From NCBI GenBank assembly GCA_948567375.1, contig OX419757.1, forward strand, positions 43,400,001 through 43,464,000: 64,000 bases of DNA, read 5' to 3'. The translations under genes were made by a program, and so were the position numbers. Shown here piece by piece: positions 46,465 through 61,120 of the stretch (within the stretch, counting starts at the first letter, position 1; each line of letters starts with the position of its first letter). This DNA is from Lunularia cruciata. Taxonomy: Eukaryota; Streptophyta; Marchantiopsida; Lunulariales; Lunulariaceae. Under the pieces are notes generated by a model that saw only the letters and a program-made list of their open reading frames with translations, did not search any database and was not told where the DNA came from.

Positions 46465-48803
46465 GTTAGCTCATCGCATGTCTGGATTTTTCCGAGAATC
46501 TCTTAAACCTAGCACATGTCGCTCTCAGTCTTCCGTATTCCTTTCCTCCTCCTAACTCATACAGACCGACTAATCCCCTCCTCCTCCTCCTAGCCTGTTC
46601 TTGCGAAGTAAATCAATCAAACAATCGCCAGTCCTGCTCCTGCCCTTCCTACTACCACAACAATCATCAACCTCCTTTCCTTTCCTCTTTCCTGCAACTA
46701 CTACTATTCCCTAACTGATGCAACACTAGTAACAACAGACTTCTTCTTCTTTTTCCTCTAAGACCATCCATCACTTTCTCGCCCTTCCTTCTCTCAGGCA
46801 GGGAAAATCAACCCCCTCTCTGATGAGCTGTCTTTGGCTCGTCCATCACCTAAGCCTCATCACTCTCTCTCTCTCCAACACAGACTACCTTGAAATGATG
46901 AGGTCAATAGAATCAACCGTATGTGGACGGACATATGTGCACCCTGAAATCCCATAGCGAACTCAGTCACTACCCACAGCTCATAATACGACTGCTACTA
47001 TACTTCTCTTGCTCCACAATCGTAGTCCTGCACCACCACCGCACCGCCTCCACTGTACTGTTTACATATTACCCACAAAAGCAGGAGCACAGCAACCCAG
47101 CCCAGCCCAACCCAGCACAGCCTAGCCCGGTTCCACCCTCTTGTCCAATTGTCGTTTTCTTCTCGTCGCAGTTTTGTAATAAGTGAGGAGAGTCGCTATA
47201 TCCAGTCCACATCTAGCCTCATCTGCATAGTGCAGGTGTTCCATCCCTTGCACTGAGAGAAGTCTCTCGAGGGAGGAGAGTTGGGGGAAGGCGAATGCTT
47301 TGTTTGTACACTTACCAACTTCCTCTGTCTTTTCCTGTGCTTCAATCAATCAATTTTTTGGGCTTTCTCTCTTTTCTTCCCACCACTACCTCCGGTGGAC
47401 CCTCCGCTGCCACTAGGCAGAGGAATTCATCCTTCTTTGCTATGAACGAATCACTATCTGTATCTTGGCAACTGCCGTCGTCTTTCTCACCCATTTCTGT
47501 GCCCTGCAATAGCGTATTATCTTATGAGATCCATTCCGGGACGGGGCCACCCTCCTAAATTCCTTTGAAATACTTAAGCAGTTCCGAATATCGAATTCGA
47601 GCCACCACGATGGGTTCTTCCTCCTATCTTTTATGTTCCTCAGGGCTGAGTGAATATCCTTTTTCCTTCGGCCGCCATGGGATATTTCTCTCTCCATCAA
47701 CTCTTTTTTAGATAAACCACTCTAAACCTCAAATCATCTTCCAAAAGATCCTGATCGCAGACAATCTCTTCTCGCTGTATTTTACTCACAAAATCACCGA
47801 TAAGGGCCCTGCCTTGTTATAGGCCTTGCTCCACATGGATATTGTTCCTTCTCCACAAATTACTCTTCCTCCAAAATAAGATGACACAGAACAAAGCAAT
47901 GCTAGTAAGGCCAAAATAACGCTTTCTGTCTGAAAGAAAAGGAGATGATCCTTTTGTTTTCCGATAACTCACAATTCAGATTCTTTACAAAACTTGTAAC
48001 CCAGAAATATCTATACTACCAAAATGTACAAGATACATTTCCTTCTTAGCGAACGAGAATAGTCCCCTTTGGAAGCCTCCAAATTGGTGGTCACATCGTT
48101 GGCGAAGACCCGTTCAAACGCACTTTCCTTCTTTGAATGAAACACCGTCCACTCCCCGAATTAACGGACGGACTGACGGGCACCGAGTGCTAGAGCTTTC
48201 CGTCGGCACGAAAAGTGCCACGTGTCACACGGAAGGAATGGCAAAGAAAGGGAAAGGTAAGCCTCGTGTCGTAAGATGGCTTCCTCAAGCCAAGGAATGA
48301 ATGAAGGAAGGGACATTGTAATTGTAATACGAGGCAGTCGTCTGGACGTGAGGATCAAGCGGTTGGATCGTCACTGTATCGATCTCCATATCAAGTCCAT
48401 CCCCCGTTTTATCTAGCGCAGAAAATGGATTCGTGTTTGAAAGAGGGGGTGGCAACTTCTGTAATCTTGACATAAAATCTGAAGCAAGCTTTGAAATTGG
48501 CACAAGTTTCTCAAAGCACTATCGAAACATGCATATGGAGATCACTGAAGGGAAGAACTGATCTGTGCGTGAATTAGTTACGCTTTTGTAGATTTTTAGG
48601 ATTGCGAGGGAGGGACAATCTTTTTTTTGTTTATCGAGCGGGAACGTTTATGTTCTGAAGCTTGAAGGGGTAGGTGATGAGCGGAATCAAAACAATGATG
48701 TGATCACTACAGTAGGAGGACGTGGTCTGGAATCACAGCACTGGAGCTTGAGACGGGGTGAAATCAACTCACCACTAAAAGTGACGAGGAGTTTCTGCAG
48801 AAG
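46465..48803. promoter_or_regulatory. Shared intergenic region between divergent kinase genes
   Basis: About 2.3 kb between the kinase upstream frame and the UMP-CMP kinase ATG. It is pyrimidine-rich on the plus strand from about 46540 to 47420 (many CTCC and CTTC runs), which on the minus strand is a GA-rich leader or promoter typical of plant 5' regions. Must contain both promoters, but no confident TATA box was found. A minus-strand frame at 48503-48285 lacks an ATG at its start and is not called. Confidence 0.45.
47096..47130. repeat. Short C/A/G-rich imperfect repeat
   Basis: About seven imperfect CCCAG/CCCAA pentamers in the intergenic region. Low complexity; no function implied. Confidence 0.6.
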
Positions 48804-51797
<2,994 letters not shown>

Positions 51798-53259
51798 TAG
51801 CATTCGAATTTCTGGTATGGGCTTGAGGACAAATTAGAAATCGGGTTGCCGCCAGTGTGAATGACAATGAAGATAAAGATTTAACCTCGACGATTCATCT
51901 TGAACCCTTGTTCAACTTGCACTGTAGTCAAATTTAACATCACTTCCTTACGCTTTAGTACACCATAAAAGGACTGATAATGTTAAAAGCTAAACCTTTG
52001 CTCAAAGGGATCTCAGAACCCGAGGTAGTGCACGTATTTATTCTACCATCTAGAATGACTTGGACTTTCAGATGGATCGTAAAATAACAAAATGTTAGTT
52101 CGATGGTCTCAATACACAACTCAGAAATGTAGCTGATCGTCATTGGCATGGACTTGTGATTTATTCTCTTGTTTTAGTGAAGGAGTGTAGGACGAAATGA
52201 TCCACTTGAAGATAAGGAAAGAAAATTCATCTCCTTCGCGACATATTGTTAATAATGTAGAGAGCATTTCAACAACTCCTCCCAAATATCTTATATTTCT
52301 GATCTGATATTTCGCTATTATCGGTTTTGAACATTTTGTTATTTTTTTATTATAATAAATTATATTAGTCATTGGAGAGCAAATAACACAACTAATGAAT
52401 TTTAGCGCCTTGATTATTACTAACTTGTGCATATGATCTTTAATGTGAACATTATACTGAAATCTTAAGTATTTTCACTAGTGATAGTTCTATACTCCAA
52501 ACTTCGCCACTTTGGCATTGTTTCATGTATCATCTTGGTTATTTATTAATTTGATGAGGAACTCACTTGCTCTCCATTTCTTTTCGTGCTTTGATGTGTG
52601 AATTATTAGTATTCATCCTCTCGTTTATCTATTTATAATTTGATTATTTATGTAAGTCTCTAAATCCATAGTTCACTCTAATTTCATTTTGTAATTTATC
52701 TTAATTATTTGTGGGTTGTTTGTCTATCGTGACGGATTTATGCTAAAACCTATATAATATTTATTTATTTATTTATACCAGTAAAAATCTAATTTATTCT
52801 TTTTATTTCAATAACTCCTTGTTGATTGAGAATGCGTAGAGCCCTGCAACTTCTTATTTCGCAATCTTTGCAGCATCTTCTTCTTACTTATGCCCCAATC
52901 AGGTCTACAAGAAGGGTGGTTTAAAATTTAGAATCTACTAACTTTCTACTTGGCACTTGGGCCCGTCCAAAAAATATTTATGGACACCCAAAAAAGATAT
53001 GAAGTTTTTATGCTAAACATATTTCTGGTGATTAAAATGCTTTATGGGGCTAAGGATTAATCCTTTCGTTGATACTGATCGAGTGATACCGATTGAGTAG
53101 TGTGAATGGTTAGCTTCTCGGGCAGGTCACATTTTGGGGTTAGTTGAGACTATTTTTCCATGTCCATATGTATTTCATAGGCTACCCCCACCATTCCATC
53201 AAGAATCTAGATACGTTTTTCACCTACCACTTGATTGTTTGGCACATGATCCTTTGGAT
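51798..53259. other. AT-rich region after UMP-CMP kinase
   Basis: Contains the 3' untranslated region, then AT-rich DNA with no coding signal. From about 52850 it may already belong to the LINE-like element at 53952, whose sequence would then be interrupted by the solo LTR at 53260, but I could not confirm coding there. Confidence 0.4.
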
Positions 53260-53951
53260 TGTAATACCCATTTGTGCATATGTGTGGTATTGTGATATTT
53301 AGCTTGGTATTATAAGTAATTAAGAGATATTATTTATATAAAGATAAAAGATGGTTCTATATTAGTCATGGTTAGCTAAAGTTAGTCATAGCTAAGATAG
53401 AGTGGACCTTATTTTAGAGGAAATAAAAAATATGAGCATCACTATTTTGGATTTTAGTGTGTTGATTTGGTATTATTTCTAGGTATTTGGCTTTGAGGAA
53501 AGAATTGAGAACTCTTGGGCTCGTAAGCTTTTTTGTTTTGGATTCTTCTTTAGTCCAAAGATAGCACATGTGAAGGAATCCTTGACTTAGTGGTTGGGTC
53601 AAGATAAGACCATATGCTTAGGAGAATATGCCAATGTGAATAGATATTCATTTTTACTTTTTGACTTTATTTGACTTTTAGTCTAGTAACTTGAGTTACT
53701 ACGATAATTAGTAACTTTGGTACGTAATTATTTCACAAGTATATAAACAAAGGGTGATGAGGTACTCATCATCCTTTCATTTGCAACTATCTTTCTTTCA
53801 TTGAGTTCTCTAGTGAGCAATGTCTTGAGTCTTCGAGTGTTAGCCTTGGAGGAGTATGATGGAGATGGGGTTCCTTGCCTTCTTAGTCCATGGTGCGCTA
53901 CCATAATAGTCATCAGAGGTTCATCCTGAGTGAGAGACATGCCGGCTCATA
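53260..53951 (+). repeat. Solo LTR, TGTAATACCC family (692 bp)
   Basis: Starts TGTAATACCCATTTGTGC and ends GCCGGCTCATA (family end GGCTCACA). Full length, same orientation as 31412-32099 and 56701-57390. The flanks TGGAT and GGACG share GGA only when shifted, so the target duplication is not convincing. Confidence 0.75.
53740..53747 (+). promoter_or_regulatory. TATA box of the LTR
   Basis: TATATAAA, 205 bp before the LTR end, also present as TATATAAA at 57180-57187 and near 17628 in the related LTRs. Conservation between copies supports a real LTR promoter. Confidence 0.5.
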
Positions 53952-56700
53952 GGACGAGTTAGCTTGGTTCTTATTCCTCTTACTCCCTTGATGGTGCCTT
54001 CGTTATGTTGGAAGGAGACGTGCAGGGCTTAGAGAGGTGGGTGCATGATTTCGTCGATTCCGAACAAGGGATTGGGCAACCCTTCAAGGGGGGTTGGTTA
54101 GGGTTACATGATTTAGGAGACAGGCATCATCATAGGATACCACAAAGTCCACTCGATTACGATGGTGTAGGACATTGGGTCAGGTGGGAGAGTTTAGTAG
54201 AGCAGCACGAGCGCTACACCTTTTGTCTATGGCGAGTCCTATTGATGAGATTATATCTTCCCTACCCTCACTACATCCTATAGCAATAGAAGGATTACCG
54301 CTAGAGGTCTTAGATTATCAGCCTGAGCAGCCTTTATGTCTTGATAGGTTGCTATTTGCTCAAGCATTGTGCACTACCTCTTGCCTTTCCTCAAGAGGCT
54401 TGTCAGAGATGGTTTATGAGCACCTTAGAAATTGCTTTCAAGCGGATGATCCTTCTAGTGGTTTTACTAAGTTGTTTCAGGTGGCTGCAATAATAGTGAG
54501 AAGAGACATTCCTATGTCTATTAGTCGGGTGTTAGGTGCTAGTTTACTTCTCACAATGGAGAAGGACACGAGATGCATTAGACCATTTTCTATTGGAAAG
54601 ATCTTTTTGTGTTTGGTCAGTTGTATGTTGTCCTTCAACATTGTTCTCGCTTTTGATAGCACCTTAGTCCACATCAATTTGGAGTAGTTACACCTGGAGG
54701 ATGTGAGGCTATATCTCTAGGTATTAGGGCACTCCTAGATATCCATCCGGAGTGGGTCATCCTATAGGAAGATGTTGAGATTGCTTTTAATAACATCTCA
54801 CGGGCATCCATCTTTAGAAAGCTTAGGGAGGCTGGAGGATCCTTGGCGAGCCTCATTCCTTTTGTGCGGTCTTTTTATGGCTCTCTTGCTTCCCTTTACT
54901 ACCAATACGGTGGTTCATAGGAGAGAGTCATGGTCTTGGAGTCAATTGTTGGTACATGTCAGCGAGATTGTAATACTCCGAGGACAAGAGAAGAGAGAAA
55001 ACACAGATTGCACACTCAAACATTCGATGCCCCAAGGGAGCACCTTGTCTTTATTATATAGACAAAGAGGATCTCCTCCAAGGAAGCTTCACCATAAGAT
55101 TAGGGACACATATAGGTGACATGTCAGCAAGCTCCACCTTTGGATTACTTACTTGGATGGGTGACCTGTCTGGTCTAGGTCCTATCTGGTTGGTCAAACG
55201 AGCTTTGACCGGAGGGAATCTTTTAGGGAATCTTCTTGTAGGAATCTCAGAATCACATGAGTAAGGTACCGTTGGAAAGCTCTCAACGAGACAAACCTGG
55301 GGGAGAAAAGGCCAGCCTTTCCTTTGTCGGGGGGGGAATCAGCACATTTTTGAGGCGTAATTCATCCGTTTAGGCCTCCGAAATTGCCTTCAAAGATTTC
55401 AGGCATATTTCGATTCCTACTCTATTAGTAGAAGTCCTCTTTTGGTGATACCTCTTTCTGATCTGTTTAGTCCATCATGTGTAACATCCTTCCAGATGTT
55501 ACCAAACCAATTCTCACCTTTAAATCATATATCTAGCTATTGGTTCTAAGGTTCTCAAGTCTATTTTGATTTCTGCCCTATTAGTAGAAGTACTCTTTTG
55601 GTGATACTTCTATCTGATTTATTTTGACCATCATGTATAACATCATTCTAGATGTTACCAAACCAAATTTCACATCTAGATCATATGGCTAACCCTTGGT
55701 ATTACAGAGATCCTTTGGGAGGACCCTTATTTGCCATGGTTCACTTTAGATCTCTCCTATCTACTACTTTGGCCTTACTAGGTTGTATATTTCCCTCCTT
55801 GGTAGATGATACACATATCGTAGGCCCTATAGATCAAATTAGGCAAGCCTTTGACCATTTGACTACTGAGCTACATCTAGTAGGCTTGAGAGTCAAGGTG
55901 TCAAAGTGCAGGGCATGGTCCCCTTTAGGTATCCCTCCCCACCTTGAGCTTCCAGAGGGTTGTATCACATCCACACATGGACTTTGTGTTCTTGGAGTGC
56001 CAGTAGGATCCGATGCTTTTGTCACACACTTCTTAGACGTTGCACTTGCAGAGGATGTTCTCTATGTGGATGACCTTCTATTACTAGGAGATCCAAGGTG
56101 CCATTTGGTATACTCTTCTCTAATATTGCTCGTCAACCATCCTATCTCATCCGTATAGTTCTCCCCTCACCGTCCTTCTTATCACATCTCAGAGCTTTTG
56201 ATAGGAGGATTATGTGAGTCTTTGGTGATATTATTGGACCAAGGACATTTGAGTGTGTGACAAAGGATTTGGCATGTAAACAAATGGCTTTGATGATCTC
56301 ATGTGGAGGGATTGGCTTGCTATCTATAGAGGAGACGGCACCTATAGCATTTTTTAGTAGTTGGGCTTTCTCAACACCCCTACTTTCCTCTCATTTTGTG
56401 GTTGTTGATAGGCTGGTTTTGGAGACTTATGTGATAGAGGTGAGGGAAGACCCTTTTCTCTCCATGTGTTATTACGGCAGACAAGAGAGAGAGTCTATCC
56501 CCACAAGCACAAGAGGATTTTCCACCTTTTGCTTCACTATTGTCAGATTGGACTAGAGGTTTACAATCTTCCTTGATGGAGCAATAGTGTGAGCATATGC
56601 TACATTCTCTCTTAGTTGACTTGTCCATTCCTCATGCTATTATAGCACGTCTTTGCACTTGCTCTGACAAGGGTGCAGGCTCTTAGATCCTAGCTCGACC
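53952..56700 (+). pseudogene. LINE-like reverse-transcriptase element (copy L3), most complete
   Basis: Coding blocks at 54175-54687 (SLPSLHPIAIEGLPLEVLDY, CLDRLLFAQALCT, SSRGLSEMVYEHLRNCF, then a GGFTKLFQ-like tract), RT palm fragments at 54690-54960, then after an inserted solo LTR the blocks 55707-56158 (RDPLGGPLFAMVHF; PSLVDDTHIVGP, with the catalytic D-D; LRVKVSKCRAWSP; GLCVLGVPVGS) and 56257-56556 (CGGIGLLSIEETAPIAF). The box QGDPLG..LF followed by a DD motif is that of a non-LTR type RT. From memory this family is widespread in non-seed plants; the exact clade is not assigned. Frameshifts occur near 54690 and 56160. No endonuclease domain was recognised. The 3' end at about 56700 abuts a solo LTR. 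Confidence 0.7.
54969..55706 (+). mobile_element. Solo LTR (738 bp) with perfect 5-bp target duplication
   Basis: Begins TGTAATACTCC and ends TTGGTATTACA, so its ends are inverted complements over eight bases (TGTAATAC). It is flanked by GAGAT on both sides (54964-54968 and 55707-55711). The homologous LINE copy L2 at 14123-14132 keeps one GAGAT, which is the empty site. No coding capacity. Distinct in sequence from the TGTAATACCC family despite the similar start. Strand is arbitrary. Confidence 0.8.
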
Positions 56701-57390
56701 TAGAACATCCATTTGTGCATGTGTGTGGTATTATGATATTTAGCTTAGTATAACAAGTACTTGAGAGATATTATTTATATAGATAAAGGATGATTCTACA
56801 TTAGTCATGATTAGCTAAAGTTAGTCAAAGGTAAGATAGAGAGGACCTTACTTTAGAGGAAGTGGAAAAGATGAGCACCACTATTTTGGATTCTAATGTG
56901 TTGACTTGGTATTATTTCTAAGTGTTTCGCTGTGAGGAAAGAGTTGAGAACTCTTGGGCTCGCAAGCCTTTTTGTTTTGTATTCTCCTATAGTACAAGGA
57001 CAGCCCATGTGAAGGAATCCTTGACTTAGTGGTTGGGTCAAGATAAGATCACATGCTTAGTAGAATATGCCCATGTGGATAGATATTCTTTTATACTTTA
57101 TGACTTTACTTGACTTTTAGCCTAGTAACTTGAATTACTCCAGTAATTAGTAACTCTAGGGCATAACTATTTCACACGTATATAAAATAGGGGTGAAGAG
57201 GTACTCATTATCCTTTCATTTGCAACTATCTCTCTCTCATTGAATTCTCTAGTGAACAATGTCTTGAGTATGAGAGTGTTAGCCTTGGAGGAGTATGATG
57301 GAGCTAGTTTTCTTTGCCTTCTTAGTCCATGATGCGCTACCATAATAGCCATCAGAGGTTCATCTTGAGTGAGAGACAACCCGGCTCACA
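56701..57390 (+). repeat. Solo LTR, TGTAATACCC family (690 bp)
   Basis: Starts with a decayed TAGAACATCCATTTGTGC and ends CCCGGCTCACA. Full length compared with the other copies. TATA box TATATAAA lies at 57180-57187. The left flank is the LINE L3 end, the right flank an unrelated AT-rich stretch, so no target duplication is evident. Confidence 0.75.
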
Positions 57391-58308
57391 TTTTTTGGTT
57401 CTATTGACAAGACTTCTCTAGAAGGCAAAATATATTCCGCGTACAATTATATATTAGATAAAATGAGACTATGAGAGCTCACTTGGAAGAACATTAGGGG
57501 AGGAGAGGGCTGAACTTATGTTAGCAAAATTGGACCCATTTGTATACCTTATAGTTCATTATGATGTTTTTGAGGTGATTTTGCATATCTTATACACGAG
57601 AGGATTTGGAGAAATTGTATGAGGTGGATTGCAAATTTTGGGGATTAAGGTGATTTTGGAGAAAATATCAAGTTTGAGATCTGGACTTGAAAATTCTATA
57701 TATGATAGCTTGGGTTATCTTTCAATTAGCACTTTTGAAATTATTGTGAAAGCTACTATGCACACTGGGCTAGAATTTTTGAAAGTTGATAGGGTAAATT
57801 GCTCCCACAACTGCATGCTCTTTGTATGCTCTCTGGAAAATTGTACAAAGTTTACAATTTCTTCAATTTTTAGTGGATTATCTTGAAAATTTTCAAGAAA
57901 ATTGAGTGCATTGTATCCTACCTACTGACTCAAAAATTATAGAGAGATCATTCTTGCGCAAAGAGTTATGAATTATGAGAGGTGTAGGTTTTAGACCAAA
58001 TCTAAAATATGTGTGTTGAATAGAAACGTGTTTAGGCCAAATGGTTGGATGAAAAGACCTGAAATTTTGCATGGAGTGACGCCCTAGATTTTTAATCATG
58101 TGGGAAAATTTTCAAAGGATTGTGAGATACCAATTGATAAATTTAAGTGACATTGTGAGAAAATGTCAATTTTGTAGAGTTGAGGTTTCATGCATGAGGA
58201 GTTTGAGAGCAACAAAAAGCATATTTGAGTGTTTAGATTCATCTTGGGAACATAGAGGGTCATCAAGAGTGGAAATTTAGACTATGCAAGGTTTCTCAAG
58301 GGTTTGAG
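57391..58308. other. Region upstream of gypsy Z reading frames
   Basis: AT-rich with frequent GAGATTTTG-like repeats of words but no frame of note. It may be the 5' LTR or leader of the gypsy element that follows; no LTR boundary or primer site was found. Confidence 0.35.
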
Positions 58309-58707
58309 GTGATTTTAGGGGTGGATGTGAGGAAAAGAGAGTTTAGAATAGAATTTGAAGAGAGTGTTAAGAGGATCCAAAAACCTACATCACTTGGAGG
58401 AAAGAGTGAGTCTAAGTGCTTTCTATGTGGAGAGAAGGGACATAAGGCAAATTCATGTCCATTGACCTTTGAGAGCAAGAGATTGAGAAAAAGGAGATGA
58501 TTACTTGACTTGGGTTTGCATGTTGGACCTTCTTCAACAAGATTAAGAGGGAGAAGATCTAAGACCAAGGAGTTGTGTGATGTTTGTGGACTTGAAGATC
58601 TTCCAAAAGGACATGAGTCTAGTGGAATAAAAGCACTTTTGGAGACTTTAGTGAAGGATCTTGGAGAAATTCTTGGTACAGTTACAAAAATACTACCACC
58701 TTCATAA
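58309..58707 (+). pseudogene. Zinc-knuckle protein frame upstream of gypsy Z gag
   Basis: One frame with a single internal TGA (58498-58500). The first half has a retroviral-type zinc knuckle (CFLCGEKGHKANSC, C-x2-C-x4-H-x4-C) after a charged stretch. The second half has a partial zinc site (CDVCGLEDLPKGH) and a leucine-rich tail (IKALLETLVKDLGEILGTV). It ends 240 bp before the gag frame. A zinc knuckle usually lies at the end of gag, so an upstream position is odd. It could be a separate accessory frame or the gag end of an older element. The TGA fits a CGA to TGA change. Confidence 0.5.
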
Positions 58708-58949
58708 GCTAATTGTCAAGATTAGTGATGGAGATAATCTTTCAACTTATGGATAAACTATCCATGAGGGTTTGATTAATATGCACTCTAGGATTTGATA
58801 TTGCTATAGAAATCTTGGAGCAACCTGAAACTTTTGTTTTCTCTAGGGTGGATTACTCTCAAATGGTGTTATTCATGAACATACTCTTAGTTATAGAGTG
58901 AGAAAAGTAAAGAGAAAAAAACATAAATTGAGAGAAAAGAAAGATAGTG

Positions 58950-60010
58950 AGGGGTTAAGATAGGAAAACTTCCGGTTTTCTTGGGCAAGGATGGAGAAGA
59001 TATGGAAGTCTTTTTAAGAGACTTCAAGAGAGCTTGCATAGAAAATAATGAGATGAGGAAAATTGAGTGGGCCTCATTATTACCAGATTTCTTTGAGGAT
59101 GCAACACTTACATGGTATGAGTCAGAATACCAAAAGAAAGAGAAGAGAGATGGGCAAGAAGAGTCTTGGGAAAATTTGACTTCAACACTCATTGAGAACT
59201 TTCTTCGATATGAGAGTTATGATAGATTGATGAGTGAGGTTACCTTTCTCAAGCAAGGAGATGGAGAGAAAGTGAGAGTCTATGTGGTAAAGAATGGAAA
59301 AGTTAGATTTTACATAGTGTTGAGGATGGGTGGGGATGATGTGGAGACTACTATGATTGGCATAGGGGCCATGCTCACCAAGAATTTTGTGGGAGAATTG
59401 AGACCACAAATTAGAAGCAAGGTGAGATATGAGAAACCTTCTTCCAAGGTTGAAGCTATCAAGATCGCAATTCGTATGGAGGAGAATTTGGAAGGAGATG
59501 AGAGTGATTTGATGGCAAAGGAGGTTGTGCATCCTCCTCAAGGTTACAAGTATGGTGGAACTTTTGATACTTTGGTGACAAGGGTTACCCCACAAGTAGT
59601 AGTTGCTCCAATTTGCACCCTTCTCAAAGGATCCACTTCAAACCATCACTAAACAACTTGTAAATCTCAAGATCAATATGGTGCAACTATGGGAGAAGAA
59701 AGAGGTGGATCAGAATGTAGGGAGAGGGCCTAGGAATTATGGAAACTATCTATATATAGGAGACCAAATAGCCAAAAATTTCAATAAAAAATTGTTTTGG
59801 ATGTGGAGGAAGAGGCCAGATCCAAAGGAATTGCCCAAATTCCACTTACCATGGAGAAGGGGTTATGAGGGAGCCAATAGAGGAAAAGAGAGAGGTAGTG
59901 AAACCCAAGTGGCTCCTAATCCAAACAAAGGTAAGGAGATAGCATCCATAGATGTGGTTGAGAGCAATATGAGAAGGGAGAGTGCTCAAACTCCAAAGAT
60001 CTTCATTTAG
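58950..60010 (+). pseudogene. Gypsy Z gag
   Basis: Main block 58981-59652 (223 codons) reads through the retrotransposon capsid domain: FLRDFKRACIENNEMRKIEW, ATLTWYESEY, WENLTSTLIENFLRYESYDR and EKVRVYVVKNGKVRF, then a KVEAIKIAIRMEENLEGDES tract. A frameshift near 59640 leads into the block 59603-60010, which is basic and has a degenerate zinc-finger region (KKLFWMWRKRPDPKELPKFH). It lacks a clear second zinc knuckle. Follows the upstream zinc frame by 240 bp. Confidence 0.65.
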
Positions 60011-60015
60011 ATCTT

Positions 60016-60543
60016 TTGGCACTAGAGAAGAAGAGAGCTCGTTTTGCAGAGGATGTTCACTCTTCTCAAGGATTTACTCTTAGCCAAGATACTCCTATGC
60101 CTACTAGGAGCACTCACACAAGCACTTCAACACCATCAACAACAAAGACTCCAAGGAAGAAGTTGGAGATGGAGGACTTCTTGATCTCAAAGCAACAATG
60201 GAACTACAATGTCTTGGAGGATGTTGCGAGTCACAATGCTAACATCACAATGGGCCAATTGATTACTTTGAATCCTACTTTGAGAAAGGAGCTTAGAGGT
60301 GGTTTGAGTTCTACAAGGAGCAAGAGGAAGAAGAAGGCAAAAGCTCCAATATCAATGTGGGTGGTGGATGCCAAACTAGCATCATGGGAGGCTTGTGAAT
60401 ATGCCTCCAAGATTGATGTGAGAGTCAATGGTCACAACATGAAGGATGCATTGGTTGATGGAGGATCAGCAGTGAATGCCATGTCAAAAAGGTTGATGAA
60501 GAAGTTGGGTATGATACCTTCTAGACCTCAAAATTTGTGGTGA
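60016..60543 (+). pseudogene. Gypsy Z aspartic protease region
   Basis: Open for 175 codons. The first 100 residues are linker-like (Thr/Ser-rich, then KKKAKAPISMWVVDAKLASW). The protease follows: VNGHNMKDALVDGGSAVNAM, where the usual catalytic D-T-G or D-S-G reads D-G-G, then LMKKLGM. A frame change near 60540 and stops beyond show that the segment towards RT (60540-61120) is broken, although tracts such as DLLLGRPWLR can still be read near 60655. Confidence 0.6.
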
Positions 60544-61120
60544 GCATGGCAAACAAGCAACAAGTTCAACTAGTAGGGGTGATGGATAAGATGGTAGTTT
60601 CAGTTATGAGAGTTCAATATCTCATGACTTCCAAGCCTTGAAGGATTCAGGCTATGACTTACTTCTTGGGAGGCCATGGTTGAGAGCAGCATGCACAACT
60701 GATTGATGGCACAAAGGGTACTTGAGGATTGGGCCATCAAACCATAGAGTCACAATTCCTGTGACTAATACCACCAACACTTCACATTTAGATACACCAT
60801 CTTTTGAGTATTGGGAATCAAATTCAAAAGAAGGAGCTTTAGGTATGGACACAAGCATAGAGGAGAAGACTTCCATGGAGGAGATGAATATGAATCTGAT
60901 TTAGATATGTATCCCTTGTGTGCTATGGATTTTGCATCTAAGCCATAGGTTTTGAAGGACACAGATAAATCACTATTGACACTTGAGGAGATAGAAAGGA
61001 GGTTATCTACTCTCAAGTATGATCCAAATGTTACCAAGGAGGAGAAGGTGATATTTGAGGAGATTTTCCGCAAGTTCATCCATATGTTTGCTTTCAATTA
61101 CAAGGATCTAAAGGAACATC

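Noticed and set aside
48285-48503. Minus-strand frame of 72 codons in the divergent promoter region
   Set aside because: It has no ATG at its start, an in-frame stop lies just upstream, and no family was recognised. Kept only as a possibility for an unknown exon.
55321-55345. G-run and C-rich patch near 55330
   Set aside because: A short G run inside the solo LTR; not enough repeats for a G-quadruplex or structured-element claim.
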